Notes: generated by a model not told the origin, from the letters alone. A stretch of 64,000 nucleotides of DNA from Gliomastix tumulicola (GCA_001599755.1 BCHX01000008.1:682001-746000); one strand, 5' to 3'. Counted from the first letter of the stretch, positions 1-11,693 are shown. Translations and numbers: made by a program.

Positions 1-31
1 CACGCGGAGTGGCACTGACCCTGCATTTCAG

Positions 32-678
32 TCTGGGCTTATCACCCTCGTCCGCGACTTCACCCCCGATGAGTTCCGCAACAACGTTCTCGGCCTCGTC
101 AGGCTCGCCGACTTCTTCAAGATCCCCTCCATCATTACCACCTCCTTCGATACGGGTCCGAACGGCCCCATCGTGAAGGAGATTGCGGACCGCCTCCCTG
201 ACGCGCCGATTGTCCGCCGTCCCGGCCAGATCAACGCCATGGATAACGAGGAGTTCGCCCAGCTCATCAAGGACTCGGGGAGGAAGCAGATCATCATCAG
301 GTATTCCCGGCCTTCCACTCCACCCTTCGGGCTGTGCTATGAAACCAATGCTAATGATCACCAAGCGGTGTCCTGACCGAGGTGTGCGTTGCGTTCCCCG
401 CCCTCAGCCTGATAGAGCAGGGCTACGACGTCTTCGCCGTCACGGACGCGTCGGGAACCCTCAACGAGGTCACCCGGAACGCTGCCCACAGGCGTATGCA
501 GCAAGCCGGCGTGCAGCTCGTGACCTGGATTGCCATCGCCGGCGAGCTGCAGAGGGACTGGCGTCGGGATATCGACGGCTTCGGCAAGATCTGGGCGGAC
601 TTCATCCCCGGATACTGGTGCCTTATCCAGAACCACGAGTCCCAACGCAAGGCTCTGGAGGAGGAAGCTAAGAAATAG
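32..678 (+). CDS. Isochorismatase-family (YcaC-like) hydrolase, 5' partial
   Basis: This is the 3' part of a cysteine-hydrolase (isochorismatase superfamily) protein; the start lies left of the window. Exons are 32-300 and 366-678. Base 31 ends an acceptor (CTGAC branch site, then TTTCAG), and the intron at 301-365 has GTATTC, TGCTAAT and AAG signals. The split Ser codon restores the frame. Visible features are LVRDFTPDEFRNNVLGL, the GPNGPI segment, and GVLTEVCV with the expected nucleophilic Cys, followed by FPALSLIEQGYDVFAVTDASGT. The C-terminal WIAIAGELQRDW segment fits YcaC-type proteins. Members of this family hydrolyse amides or related substrates; the real substrate is unknown. The stop at 676-678 is clear. 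Confidence 0.85.
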
Positions 679-842
679 AGTCGTTGATGCCGAACCATGC
701 AGTATGCTTGTACTAGCTCATAGTCCTCCGCCATTAATATAGTGTATCACGAACTCGTTATCTTTTGCTCATATCTCTAAGCCTTCGCATTAACGCTTCT
801 CGCATTGCGACAACATGAGCTCTCCCCCTCACATTGACCTGT

Positions 843-3258
843 TCATTCATACATGCATCCCACTTGAGGCTCCTCGACATCGTCAATCGAGAATCCGCAA
901 TGAGCTTGGACCAAACACGGATCTAAAAGCTCTTGCCCCTCTTGATCTCCTTCAATGGGCTCGTCCTGGCCTCGTTCCTTTTTCCAACCGCCCATGACGC
1001 CCCATTTCACATCGCCCAACGCACTATCAGGAGGCGCGCTACCGCTCGGGTGATGACAAGCTGCGGCAATAGCTAGACTACAACTTCCGGCGATTGGTAT
1101 AAGCCCAGGAAGCCGTTGCCGGCCAACTGCGATGACTGAGACGGGGATGACGATGCTGGCCATCAAAGCCACGACAATGGCGATGGGCGAATACCCGCAT
1201 ATAACCACACCCCAGGAGAGAGCGTCGTTCCTCTGCCGCTCCTCGATCGAAACGACAAAGATGCCCTGCGAGATAAGCCAGTGGAAGGCGACAGAGGCTG
1301 CTATCAGAGGAATGCTGAATCTGAATGGGAGCTGCAGGAAATAACGGGAGCGCTGCCTGCCTTGAGGTTTATCCGAAACTCTCAAGGACACTCTGTTCAG
1401 CGCGAAGTTGTTCCATTCCTTGCCAGCGAGCATGCTGGTGAATATGGCGTTCCATTGGAAGTATATGAAGGAGAAGATGAGATGCGGCAGGTTTGCCAGA
1501 ATGGCGTTGCCGGTAAGGTTCTTGCCGCCGCCACCAGCCGATCGATCGAAGAGTGTCTGCTCCGTGGCCTCTCCAAACCCAAGAGACCACAGAGTCCCCC
1601 AGTCCCTCGGGATTGTCATCCTATAGATGCCACACAGGAGAAGGATGATGCAGGATGCTACGGAGAGGAAATACCTAGGGCAGTCAGTGCCGTGTTAGAC
1701 TCACTTATCTATCATACGTGGCCCAATCTGGTTTCAACTCACATAAGCCCGCCCCAACCCAATTGCTTGTTACTGACAGCCGATATCCAGTGCTTCTGGA
1801 CAGACAGTAGTTCCCTTTCGCCCAGCCACGGTTTGTCGTCCCTGGCAGACTCGAGGAGATGGAGTGCTGACTTGAGAACGTAGGGGTCCAGCTCCAGCCT
1901 ATGCCTTGCCGACTTAAGGAGGCTGGCTGCCGACTGGTAGATGTCGGTTGTCGGATGGGCAATGTGGAACATCGAGAGTAAGCAGCTGCTTTGTGAATGG
2001 AGGTCGGGGCGAGAAATGAATGACTGTATGCTATCTCCGAGCACCAGTAGGCGATCCGGTGCGAGATAAAGCGCAATATAGGCGAGAATAGTCAGTTTGA
2101 CTAAATTGCACATGACCACGCTGATCGCGGTGAAGAGGTTGAAGTTGACACGGCAAAGATCCTGGATGGGCTTGCTCAGACAATACTTGACCCGATCACC
2201 GTCGCCAGGTGACCCGCTCCTTGTATGTGGCCGCCAGCCGTCGGGACCTGCCCTTATTGTGCTCAAGTCGGCTCGACAGGGTCTGTCGCGGCTGGGAGAA
2301 GTAGTAGATGGAGCAGGGAAGTCGCATATCCAAGCGAAGCTTTCCCTTCCGTCAAAGTGTGTGAAGACATACGACCTGTCCCAATCTAACGTCATCTCCT
2401 GGTCGTCTGCAGCGCCGTGCACGAGGATAACATCTCGCCGAGAGGTCAGAAAGCTTGTGCCATACTCGGTGATGCAGTCCGCAGCAGTTAGGTTCTCGAA
2501 GTTTCCGGGTGTGAAGGAGGCTTCCAGCAGGCCCCGAAGATACGCCTTCTCCCCCGAGCTCGCTTTGGGCGCATAGGTGATGTTGCTGTCCAACGCGGAT
2601 CCAAGCGCCTCTTCGGAATACAACAGTCGCTCGTCGGCGTAGACGATGGTATATTCCGAGGGAACTGTTAACGACGAGAAGATGACGGAATTGTAACTAC
2701 CGACTCGACACGTTAGCGCATTCGCCAGGCAATGCAGATCGGGTTCAGCAAAGAAAACGCTGTTTTGAACTGAGTGTAGCGGAAAATCTTGGAGCGGAAC
2801 CTTACTTACAGGAGATGCAGTGGTACCGAGGAAAGGAACAGCGTCAGCCAGAGTACCTGGGTGCATAGCGTCGTCTGCCTCAAGAGATTTCTAATACTGA
2901 CGATACCGATATCGAGATAGTCGTTCTGGGCGTGGGCTTTATCGATCTGCTCTCGAGTCGGTGCGGACAGACACTGAATGCCATAATTGCTCGCGCTCAG
3001 TAAGACCGAGCTGAGCAAGTTGATGACGAGGTGAAGTACGGTGTTGATCATCTTGGACTTGTCGCACGAGCCTTCATAAAGCACTCGGCGACCTTGTGGG
3101 TTTCCTTCACCATCGATATCGGGAAGCGTTCCCGCCCAAATCGTAGCAGCAGTGTTGAGGAGGAGCGCGAGTAGACACGTAAAGGCACCGCAGACGAGAC
3201 TGAACCGGTATCCCGAGGTGATGTCGCGCCATCCGTTAATTATCTTACCGATTGCCAT
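843..3258 (-). CDS. DUF6536-family fungal membrane protein
   Basis: This is a 744-residue predicted integral membrane protein. Exons on the minus strand are 3258-2810, 2696-1743 and 1674-843, with donors GTAAGT and GTGAGT and consistent phases. The N-terminus carries the family signature: NGWR, a first membrane segment, N-T-x-x-T-I-W-A, then YEGSC, the helix NTVLHLVINLLSSVLLSASNY, and LSAPTREQID. It continues with LDIGIVSIRNL and LSSVPLHLLYNS. The middle has YCLSKPIQDLCRVNFN and the C-terminal part has PFRFSIPLIAASVAFHWL, CGYSPIA, AGSCSLAIAAACH and VKWGV. I know this arrangement from proteins annotated DUF6536. No biochemical role is established for the family that I know of. Start and stop both look native. 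An upstream non-coding exon cannot be excluded. Confidence 0.88.
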
Positions 3259-4324
3259 GACGAAAAGAGGCGATCCATCAGTCGTAAAGTCGTGACATTT
3301 GTAGGCAGCTGAGCATACCCGCGGCAGATGGGTAGAAAGGGAGAAGCGAAGCCAACTGCAGCATAGGGGATCACTGACCGAAGAAGGGGGGCCGGATCCC
3401 TTAAAGTATCCCGTAGATTCCAGGATAATTTGAGCCTCTCGTGGGGCCAGGTCCTGTTTTAGCTACTACTTGTTTGGCCGGCACTGCCCTGAAGTTGGGG
3501 GCTAGAAAATGCGCACAAGCCACCTGCAGTAAGGCATCCAAGCGAGATTTTCAGGAGGCCACGATCCGTGCATGAGAAACGCCTCGCTGCCTTACTCTCG
3601 GTGGATATCGAGGATATGATTGGTAATTTTACCGAAGGAGGGCTGTGGGAATTCCTTCCATCGATAGGCGTAGTGACACGGCTACTTGGCGGTATCCAAA
3701 TCTGCTGCGTAGGAGAGCGCTGCAGTAGGGCAATTTCGTCAGTGGCTGGATGTGTTTTTGCTCTCAGCAAGTAGCGTTATCGGCACAAAGTAGACATCCG
3801 CATCCTCAAACACGATATTTATGTGCAGATGGATTGTTTGGGCTTCCACTCCTCGCGGAGGAGTGTTGACAGCGCTTGCCGCGCTCCCCTTAATATCTGG
3901 TTTAGGGTATGTTTATTGACTACGACGACACATGCATTCTGACAACCAAAATCAGGCGAACGTGTCGAACAGGGGGGGGTTTCTGATTGGACATTGTTCG
4001 TGCTCCCGTATTTGTTCCATGATTGGATTCGCAACGGCATCTCACCGTCCCGTTGACGCGCGCGGCTAAATCACCCCCCTGACTCGTGCTGACGCGGTCG
4101 CGTCGCTGCGACCGTCAGATCATGCGACTGGCCGGCCATCTACTTCACTTCGGGGAATAACATGGCTGAGGCGATGCACTGTATACACGTGTGGCGCAGA
4201 CGCTTCAGGATTCGGCTGAGCGAACAAATTTCGCCTACTCAGTTCGTTTTCGTGACACAACCGTATGTGCGAGAGATTAGTGCATCAACATGATGCATTC
4301 CAGATACGTCTGCGTAGGGGTGGA
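3259..4324. other. Intergenic, no supportable gene
   Basis: About 1.07 kb between the starts and ends of two minus-strand genes. It presumably holds the promoter of the DUF6536 gene and the 3' UTR region of the downstream regulator. The longest open stretch, 3568-3774 on the plus strand, begins with a non-ATG codon and resembles no family I recognise. A run of eight G at 3971-3978 is the only simple-sequence oddity. Confidence 0.6.
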
Positions 4325-6265
4325 CTAGGCTAGGCAGAATCGCATGCTCGGGTACAGGAGAGTCAAGTGCCAAAGCTCTTCCATCTCTTGCTCCGGGAAG
4401 CCATCTGCCCACGCAACTCTATACAGCGCGTCTTTGACTCTCCCCCAGTCCGCCGTGCCTGTTGCCTCCCTCCAGCGCGACAACAGACCGGTAGCGGTGT
4501 TTAGAAGTCGCTGCAATTCCTGCATCCTCTCATGATCCTCCACGGACTCGTGCCGAGACCTCACTACGGCCAGCAGAAGGACGAATACCTTCCAAAGCCA
4601 GAGATCGTGATCGTACGGGCCAACGACAGTCGCTTCGAGGTCTTTGATGATAGCCCCGGCGAGATAGGCCAGTACGCAGAACTGCGTCGGCCCGTTGACG
4701 CGCGGCTGTGATTGAAGAGGCCCTTCGGTGATGTAGAGAATGGACGCTGCAGCCATGCCGCCCCAGTTTGACATGTACTGGCCAAACTTGTCCTGGCTGT
4801 CCTGATTATTACTTGCTTCCGTCCCAGTCAAGGACGAGACATGGAGCTGGGTCGCGCCGAGGATCATCGCCATGATGAGCTCTTTCGCATGAACGACCCC
4901 GAGCGATGGCGTTGGTCCGGCCGAACCAGGGCTCGAGCTCGTCAATGCAAATGTTATCGACCGTAGCGCGACGACAACTCGGTACACGTCGGTCCGGCGA
5001 GAGTCCGAGGCGGATCCGGTATGAAAATAATATGGTAAGAGCCGAAGGATGTCCAGGATCGCGGGGTCGTCTAGAAGCGATTGGCCCATGCCATCGCTCA
5101 TACCCGTCGTCTCTGAGGATATAGATGGCTGGACTTCTCTCTTGAGTTCTAATAGGCCGAGAGTGCTAGATATGATGAGGATAGGCTTCACGTCAGCTTG
5201 TACGGAGTTGGGATGGTGCCAGTCACTTACATCAAAATATATCTCTCCAAGACATCGATCTCGGCATCCATATTCGGCATAAAATGCTGCTCTCTTACTC
5301 TCAAGTGAAACAGCGTCAGGAGCCCTTCAATCTGCGCCATGGCCGATGACGTACTACCCAAGCAAATCTGGAGAATAGGAAAGGGACGGGCGGGAAAGGT
5401 TAACACTCTTGGACTAAGCACGAACTGGAGATACCCTTACCTCGGAGATGCACAAGGTGCCAATGAGTCTCAGGCAGGGCGCTGTGATTCTTGCATTCCC
5501 ATCGGCAATCCAGCTGTTTACACGTTGGATGCATTGTACCTTGTGATGGAGGTAGCTGGTCGTAAGGGAGTGCATCCCTCCGTGCGATCCAGCATAGTGC
5601 AGGCCAGCGAAGATCACGACACTCCTGCACAAGACTGCGTCTTCTGCTAGACCAGAAACGCTGCCGTATGTCAGCCACGCTGTGAAATGGAAGCTTTGAC
5701 GAGAAAAGAAGCTGTTTAAGGGAGATGCTGCTGGAAATGATACCTGAAACTGTCTTTCATGAATGTGCTAGCATTGAGACGGGGATTTGTACCAAAGTCT
5801 ACGTGTGTAAGCATCGTACGTCGAAACTGTAGGCGATATTTGGGCGTGATGCAGTCTAGCGGGGCGGGACTTCACTGACAGTACTTCAGGAGCTCTTGTG
5901 ACCGGAGCGGCATGCCAATCGGGAGCGAACTGAACGGATCCAGGGGCTTCCCCAGATCCCTGGGCGGGCCAAGCTGCCATGGCGCGAGCACACCAGGCGG
6001 CTGCTCCCGCGTACTTCGATCTCTGACGACTTGGCCAGCCCGTGGATACTCGCACACACGGGCAGCGGCCGTGCAGTTGGCGCTTTGCGTACCAATGAGC
6101 TACGACCCGAAGATCACGGATATTACATTGCTATGCTATAGGGGCAACTCACCAGATCGGCTTCTCCTCGCCACATCTGACGTGCTTTTCTCGGCATGGG
6201 AAGCAGCCTGTCCGACTCCTTGTGTGCTTTCTCCGCTGCCTGACTAGCGGTTCTTGGCCAACCAT
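4325..6265 (-). CDS. Zn2Cys6 transcription factor with fungal-specific C-terminal domain
   Basis: This is a 522-residue regulator in six exons: 6265-6153, 6082-5880, 5798-5744, 5660-5441, 5367-5231 and 5165-4325. All phases agree. The zinc cluster is split by intron 1. Cysteines fall at residues 21, 24, 31, 38, 41 and 48 (spacing C-2-C-6-C-6-C-2-C-6-C), ending in CEYP, with a basic arginine and lysine stretch before it. The motif DPFSSLPIGMPLRSQELLKYY and then YLHHKVQCIQ match the fungal_trans_2-like regulators. The C-terminus ends with a helix-rich DALYRVAWADGFPEQEMEELW. It should bind DNA in the nucleus. It is transcribed divergently from the hydrolase starting at 7040 with 774 bp between the ATGs, so that hydrolase is a natural target candidate. 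Exons 2-4 depend on my splice choices and are less certain than the ends. Confidence 0.85.
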
Positions 6266-6340
6266 CCTCGAAACAGACCGGGCGTCGATGTGAAACGGTG
6301 GAGTGAGGGTGAGTGACCGCTCAGACGGGATCGGACACGG

Positions 6341-6360
6341 CGTGGCGTGGCGTGGCGTGG
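6341..6360 (+). repeat. Short tandem repeat (CGTGG)4
   Basis: Four perfect CGTGG units lie about 75-95 bp upstream of the Zn2Cys6 regulator start codon. It may be plain simple sequence. Confidence 0.8.
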
Positions 6361-6900
6361 CGCTGGCACCACGTTACGATGATACAGAGGTTGTGTGATT
6401 CGACGATTGTCGGACTCAAAATACCTCACACGAGCCATCAGTGGGTCTGTCTGTCCGAAATAGTTTCCAACAACAGGGATTCAGGGGTGGCTGTTTGTCA
6501 ACGACGATCTGGGCTAGTCCATTTCGGGTGCCTTAGACGGTGGGATGCGAATGCGATGCGATCTGGTGTTTATGTCGGTGAACTCGGCTACGAAGGACTT
6601 CGGAAGATGTTCATCCCTGTACGGTAAGATCAATAGTGAGCTTTACATAGAGCGAGGGCGGTGGAAGGGACCAGAGCCGCATCGCGGAGTATTACTCAGG
6701 TTGGAAACCTACACGAGGCATGACGGGGCGGGACGCATTGTTGATTGCGAGAAGATAACAATTCGAATCACCGGGTGCGTTTTCAGAGCGCTGGCTACTC
6801 TAATGAGTGACCCTTTTCGGCAACTTACACGAGCATCTTTATACGAAGGTCGCGAGGAAGGGGGACATGAATGTTGTCATCAACATGATTTTGGAATGTG

Positions 6901-6908
6901 TATAAAAA
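6901..6908 (+). promoter_or_regulatory. TATA box of the hydrolase gene
   Basis: TATAAAAA lies 132 bp upstream of the ATG at 7040. The distance suits a 5' leader of roughly 100 bases. It is seen only as a sequence match. Confidence 0.5.
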
Positions 6909-7039
6909 TGGTAGAGGTCGCATCGAGAGACAACACATCAGAGAGCACCATTACCGCATAGGAGGATCACAACCGCCTTCACGTCGAGCGTTTGAACCCT
7001 CACCAATTTCCTACCATCAATCACACCGTAATCTGAGCC

Positions 7040-8060
7040 ATGTCTCCTCAAAGTACTACCGTCACCATTCGCAAGGTCGACTTCCTCGCCAGCGGCCTGA
7101 AAATTGTCGGCGACCTCTACCTCCCTCCCTCTTCCGCCCCGGACCGCAAGGGAGCTGCCCTCGCCGTCCTCCACCCATTCACCGGCGTCAAAGAGCAGAC
7201 GGCCGGAAAGCATGCCAAGGCCCTCGCCGAGGTCGGCTTCATCACGCTCGCTTTCGACAGCGCGTACCAGGGCGAGAGTGAGGGAGAGCCTCGCGGCCTG
7301 GACTCCCCGTACCGCAGGGCGGAGGAGACCAAGTGCTGTGTGACCTATCTCTCTACTCTCCCCGAGGTAGATGCGGACCGAATCGGCGTCCTGGGCATCT
7401 GTGTTGGCGGGAGTATCGCCCTGTTTGCTACTGCCTCTGACCTGCGGGTCAAGTCTGTTGCAGCCGTTTCGACCGTTGACCCAGGGCGTATTACGCGCGA
7501 AGGTATCCGTAAGTGGCTTGATTTCCTTCTCTTTTCTCGACTAATACTGTGAAAAAAAACACTGATTATTGCCTTCGGGATGTTCAGTTGGCACTCCGCA
7601 GACCATGTCATCCGCTATTTTGGAAGGGCTCCTCAAGCAGACTGGCCAAGATCGCATTCACCTCATGAAGAATCCGTCCGACATTCCCCAGGGCAACCTC
7701 TTCCCCGCCGAAGCCAGTCCTGCCAACACTTCCGCATCCTTCCTCGAGGGGCCAGACTACTACAAGACTGACCGCGGCGGCCACCCGCGATCGACGGGCA
7801 TGTTTCCCCGTCACTGCTACGACATCTTTGCGACCTTTGACCCGTTTCACTTCAACCACATGATCAGCCCGCGACCTCTGCTTGTCATCCACGGCAAAGA
7901 CGCGGATACGCGTATCTTCAGCGAGGACGCGGTTCATCGTGCTCGCGAGCCGAAGGAATTCTTCATTGTACCTGGCGCCAACCACTTTACGCTCTATGAT
8001 CATTTAGACCGCCACCTGGAGAAGCTTACTACCTTCTTCGCTGATTCTCTTTGTATCTAG
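7040..8060 (+). CDS. Alpha/beta hydrolase, dienelactone-hydrolase / YcjY-like
   Basis: This 313-residue protein has exons 7040-7508 and 7588-8060; the intron uses GTAAGT and TTCAG. The fold markers are in order: an N-terminal strand pair, LHPFTGVKEQTAGKHAKALAE, FDSAYQGESEGEPRGL, then the nucleophile elbow GICVGGS, a strand-loop LLVIHGKDADTRIFSED and the His in GANHFTLYD. The elbow presents Cys rather than Ser, as in dienelactone hydrolases and several fungal polyketide-cluster hydrolases. It acts on an unknown ester or thioester, probably in the cytosol since no signal peptide is present. It is divergently paired with a Zn2Cys6 regulator and convergent with an MDR reductase, which suggests a small metabolic group. 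Confidence 0.87.
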
Positions 8061-8261
8061 AATTAGGTTGGCTATGAGGCCTCGAACTATTAGGTGTGCT
8101 ATATGTGGGAAGAGCGTACAGGGTCAGATGGAAAGGTCAAGATATACATAGATAATTGAATTGACAGTATCAGGCACAGTCCGCAGATCGGTGATCAAAT
8201 ACAGTCTGGATAGATATAAAGTATGCGTCCTATAGATGGTTCTAGAAATTCTAGTCTCATT

Positions 8262-9394
8262 TTACAACTCCACAACCAACTTTTGGGCGCTGACCCCGGC
8301 CTTGGACATCGCGAGGGCCTCCTGGATATACTCGAGCCCCTTGCCAACCACCTTTGCCTGAGGGAGGCACAGCAACTTCCCAGACTCCAGGGCAGGCGTG
8401 ACGTAGTCCCTCCAAATAGGGGTGGCAGCATCGTTGAAGGCAAAGATCATGCCCGCCTTGACGTTCGCTGGCACATCAGCGGGAGGGGGATGAACGCAGG
8501 CGAGATGACCACCGCCCAGCTTCTCCAAAATAGACAGACTGTTGCCGTAGGTCTCGGGGACAGACACAGAGTCGAATACGCCGATGAAGTTGTTCTCGCC
8601 AAGTTCTTTGGTGGCTTTGGCAATTTTCTCGACGAGATCGGGGTCATTGCGGTCAAAAACCTCAACCGCACCAGAGCGCTTGCACAGATCAACATTGTGT
8701 GGACTAGCAACTGCAAGCACCTTGATGCCGGCAGCACTCGCCAGCTGCGTTGTCATGGACCCGACCGAAGACGAGCCGCCGTAGATGACGAGAGTCTTCG
8801 TCTGCTCGGATGCAGGGGCCGGCTTCAACGAGGGGTAGGGATGGCCTAGGGCAGGCGTGGCGACGCCTGGGAGCGCTTCGCCCTCAGTCTTGACAAAGAG
8901 GGCGCACACAGCGGATTCGAGAGCGAGCGGGATGACGGCGCCGTCCGTGAAAGCAATGTTGCCGGGGAGGATAGCAGCTTTATCCTCGAGGATGACCGTG
9001 TAGAGAGCGAAAGCTCCGTCTCGGCTGCGGCCGGTCACAAAGGTGACAGTACGTCTGAGTGAGAATATTTGTCAGAATTGGAGACTTCCTGGATGTTGGA
9101 GTGAAGAAAATAACGGCTGCCGACTTACCCAATGACTCTGTCTCCTTTCTTGAATCGGGTGACGCCTGATCCGACCTCATGGACGACGCCTGCAACGTCA
9201 CACCCAAAGACAGCAGGCCATTCCTGGAGAAATATTCCAGAATCAAGCATGTGCCAGTCCAGAGGGTTGATGGCAATAGCGACATTCCGGACGACAATTT
9301 CCCCTGGCCCCGCGATAGGCAGAGGAGCATCGCCGACTTCCAAAGTGGCGCCGGCCTTGGTGAGCCAGGCGGCTTGATTCTTGGGGGCGGACAT
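8262..9394 (-). CDS. MDR-family (zinc-independent) oxidoreductase, trans-enoyl-reductase-like
   Basis: This is a 352-residue medium-chain dehydrogenase/reductase in exons 9394-9129 and 9054-8262, with a GTAAGT donor and ACTCAG acceptor. The GroES-like N-terminus has NPLDWHMLDSG and FGCDVAGVVHEVGSGV, then FKKGDRVIG. The Rossmann segment is GGSSSVGSMTTQLA, a typical NADPH-binding form. Structural-zinc and catalytic-zinc cysteine sets of alcohol dehydrogenases are absent, which places it with enoyl reductases and quinone-reductase-like proteins such as those called cipB or LovC-like in fungal genomes. The substrate is unknown. It lies 201 bp from the convergent hydrolase gene and is divergent from the OrsD-type regulator at 9990. 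Confidence 0.88.
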
Positions 9395-9989
9395 GGTAAT
9401 ATGTGAAGGTTGAAAAGGGGGTAGAGCTTGTGTAGATCAGGATACTCAAGGGAGTGATGAGTGCTGTTGATCTGACTGGGTGCGTTATCAGGGACGAAGT
9501 TGGCTCCTTATAAGCGGGCGGCGCACCGTGACGGTACACATTCTGATTGGAAATCATAAACTATTATACGAGGGATTTGAAATCAAGTGTACTAATTTGA
9601 GGAGGTAAGTATGTATTGTGTGACGATTTGCAGCGCGTTGTCGATTCAGACGCTCAATGTGTGTTATTATCTGGAACCTCATATGCCGTTCCGAAGAGAA
9701 CTGCATATGCTGTTCCCAAGTGCCCACCCGCTGATCATCGAGCCAATGGGAGCGCTGCAGTCCTGGAGATCACCCGAGGACATAAAAGACGCGGACATAA
9801 TCGTGAATACGAGACTAGTTGGATGTAGTATATGACTGCCAGGATATGGCGAGGAACTAATTTTTCCTACTCTGCCCAGGCCGCTTTTTGTCACCCCAAA
9901 GTAATCAAGGATCACCCCACTCTCTTGCTGACACAATTCTCTGGCCTCGCACTCCTTCGGTTCCCAAAATCCAAGCCTGTCATCCACCG
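9395..9989. promoter_or_regulatory. Divergent promoter, MDR reductase / OrsD-type regulator
   Basis: 595 bp separate two divergent start codons. On the minus strand CTTATAA at 9508-9514 could be the TATA element of the reductase, 114 bp from its ATG. A 17-bp element beginning CATATGC is repeated in tandem at 9680-9696 and 9704-9720. The open frames inside are under 75 codons and not recognisable. Confidence 0.5.
9680..9720 (+). repeat. Two-copy direct repeat with CATATGC core
   Basis: CATATGCCGTTCCGAAG (9680-9696) recurs as CATATGCTGTTCCCAAG (9704-9720), 15 of 17 positions equal and 24 bp apart. It could be a paired regulator site for the flanking divergent genes; this is inference. Confidence 0.5.
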
Positions 9990-11693
9990 ATGTCTCCCAG
10001 GGATGCAATGCCAGATCCAGACCCGAGCTCCGAGCTTCTCGACTACAACGCCACTCATCGGGTCCTCATCTGCCGGCGATGCCGGTACGCCATCCAAAAG
10101 AGCGCACTGGCCAGCCACCTCCTGCGCCACAAAGTCTACCGCACTGATCGACAACGGCTTCTGAATTCCGCCGCGAAACTCGATATCCCCGAGCCGGAAG
10201 ATGTTGCACTGCCTGCTGCAGGGTCGCCGCCTGTTGAGCTTTTGCCAGTTCTCGCCGGATTCAGATGTACTGCGGCAGGAGACTGCCAGTATCTGGGTGC
10301 AAGTGAGAAACGCGCAAGGCAGCACCTGAGTCAAGCTCATGGTGTTGTGCCCAAAGATGGCCGCGAGCTTGTATGGTTACGTCGTCCGGCTAAGCTGCAG
10401 ACATTCTTCCGAGGTACGAAGATTCGGTACTTCGAGGTCGACTTTCGCGCACCCGTGAGCCCCGATCAGGATGGCAACGAGAGCCAGGAAGAGATACCCG
10501 GCGTGGCGGATGAAACGCTCTCTTCTGCACGAGAGGACGACCTGGCTACTATTTCTGGCTCGGAACTCCCACGCCCCCCTCTCCCAATTGACTTAGAGAC
10601 GATGACATACTTTCACCACTTCACGACGAGCACATCTCTCACGCTTCCCTCCGATAAACGGGTGCCCTCTGTCACTCATTACTGGCAGACGGAAGTCGTT
10701 GAGCAAGCGCTTCAGCACCGATGGCTCATGTGTGGCATACTGGCCATCTCAGCCTCTCATCTGGCTACGCTGGCTGACAACAATGTATCTCAACGCGAAA
10801 TTCATTATCAAGGAGCTGATCATTTCTTCTCAGCATTCTCCAGGGAGTGGGAACAGCCGGCATTGACGATTGAAGACGACGGGAGAGCAAATCCTATGAC
10901 GCAACATAACAGCCTGACAACGATGGGCCAGAAAGTGATGAGTATCCTGAGGCTCATTGGCTGGTCAAGTGGTGCTCTTCACCTTCGCCTGCTTGATAGG
11001 GGAAACGAATCATTTGGGAAGACTGCAGGAGCGGAGGTGGTGCATGGTAGCCTAGAATCCGCCCTCACCGACATTCGTATCCTTTATTGCTCCTCTGCTA
11101 GCCTTGAGGGCACCAGAGATGAAGAGAGTCGGAACACAGAGACGATGGCTCGAGCGAAGAGGATCCTCGAGTCAAAGCCTTCATCGTCGTCTTTATCGAG
11201 CTCTCATTCTGGGACAGTCGAGAGGAATGAGATGTCGCGCCAGAGTACGTCCCTGTCACCTACACAAGTGTTTGATCGCCTCCGAGACCTACCTCACCTG
11301 ATGGCGCTTGCGTTTGGGAAACCGGACAGCATCAAGGACGTTCTCGCGGCGGTGCTTGCCATCGGCAGTCTCGTTATCTGCTTCGATGCGAGCCTGGAAT
11401 ACACTGGCCACCTTGGACCTGGAACGGGAACTGAAGAGGCACAGGTGTGGCATGGCATGGCGCGATGGACCGTCGAGGCCACAGAACACTTCAACGACAT
11501 GATCAAACGTCAGGTTCCAGGCGCTTTGGTGGTTGTAGCTCATTGGGCCGCATTTCTGGTCACCAAGGCAGAGACCTCCGGCTCTTGGTTCCTTTGTGGC
11601 CTAGGCAGGCTGATTCACGAAGAGATCATTCGGCTACTTTCAAGCGAGAGTCCTGCAGTTCAAAAGTTGGTTTCAGATATAATAACAGTTTGA
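9990..11693 (+). CDS. Fungal regulator with OrsD-type (DUF3505) zinc region
   Basis: This intronless gene encodes 567 residues from the first ATG at 9990; the open frame extends upstream only through a TTG. Residues about 14-45 read YNATHRVLICRRCRYAI followed by ALASHLLRHK. A second Cys/His segment is FRCTAAGDCQYLGASEKRARQHLSQAH. This CxxC...H...H plus C...C...H pattern is that of OrsD-type proteins (Pfam OrsD, formerly DUF3505). Residues about 190-290 and the C-terminal part (HWAAFLVTKAE, SWFLCGLGRLI) match the middle-homology region of fungal transcription factors, so a nuclear regulatory role is likely. The linker around residues 385-415 is serine-rich. It is divergent from the MDR reductase. 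Confidence 0.8.
   Translation: MSPRDAMPDPDPSSELLDYNATHRVLICRRCRYAIQKSALASHLLRHKVYRTDRQRLLNSAAKLDIPEPEDVALPAAGSPPVELLPVLAGFRCTAAGDCQYLGASEKRARQHLSQAHGVVPKDGRELVWLRRPAKLQTFFRGTKIRYFEVDFRAPVSPDQDGNESQEEIPGVADETLSSAREDDLATISGSELPRPPLPIDLETMTYFHHFTTSTSLTLPSDKRVPSVTHYWQTEVVEQALQHRWLMCGILAISASHLATLADNNVSQREIHYQGADHFFSAFSREWEQPALTIEDDGRANPMTQHNSLTTMGQKVMSILRLIGWSSGALHLRLLDRGNESFGKTAGAEVVHGSLESALTDIRILYCSSASLEGTRDEESRNTETMARAKRILESKPSSSSLSSSHSGTVERNEMSRQSTSLSPTQVFDRLRDLPHLMALAFGKPDSIKDVLAAVLAIGSLVICFDASLEYTGHLGPGTGTEEAQVWHGMARWTVEATEHFNDMIKRQVPGALVVVAHWAAFLVTKAETSGSWFLCGLGRLIHEEIIRLLSSESPAVQKLVSDIITV

Larger units (their letters stand above)
6266..7039. promoter_or_regulatory. Shared divergent promoter, regulator / hydrolase
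   Basis: This 774-bp interval separates the start codons of the Zn2Cys6 gene (minus) and the hydrolase gene (plus). A TATAAAAA box sits at 6901-6908, about 130 bp before the hydrolase ATG. Four tandem CGTGG units lie at 6341-6360 near the regulator. Open frames here (for example 6313-6627) are short and unrelated to known families. Confidence 0.6.

Noticed and set aside
3568..3774. Small plus-strand frame that looked domain-like
   Set aside because: Non-ATG start, 68 codons, and no recognisable family.
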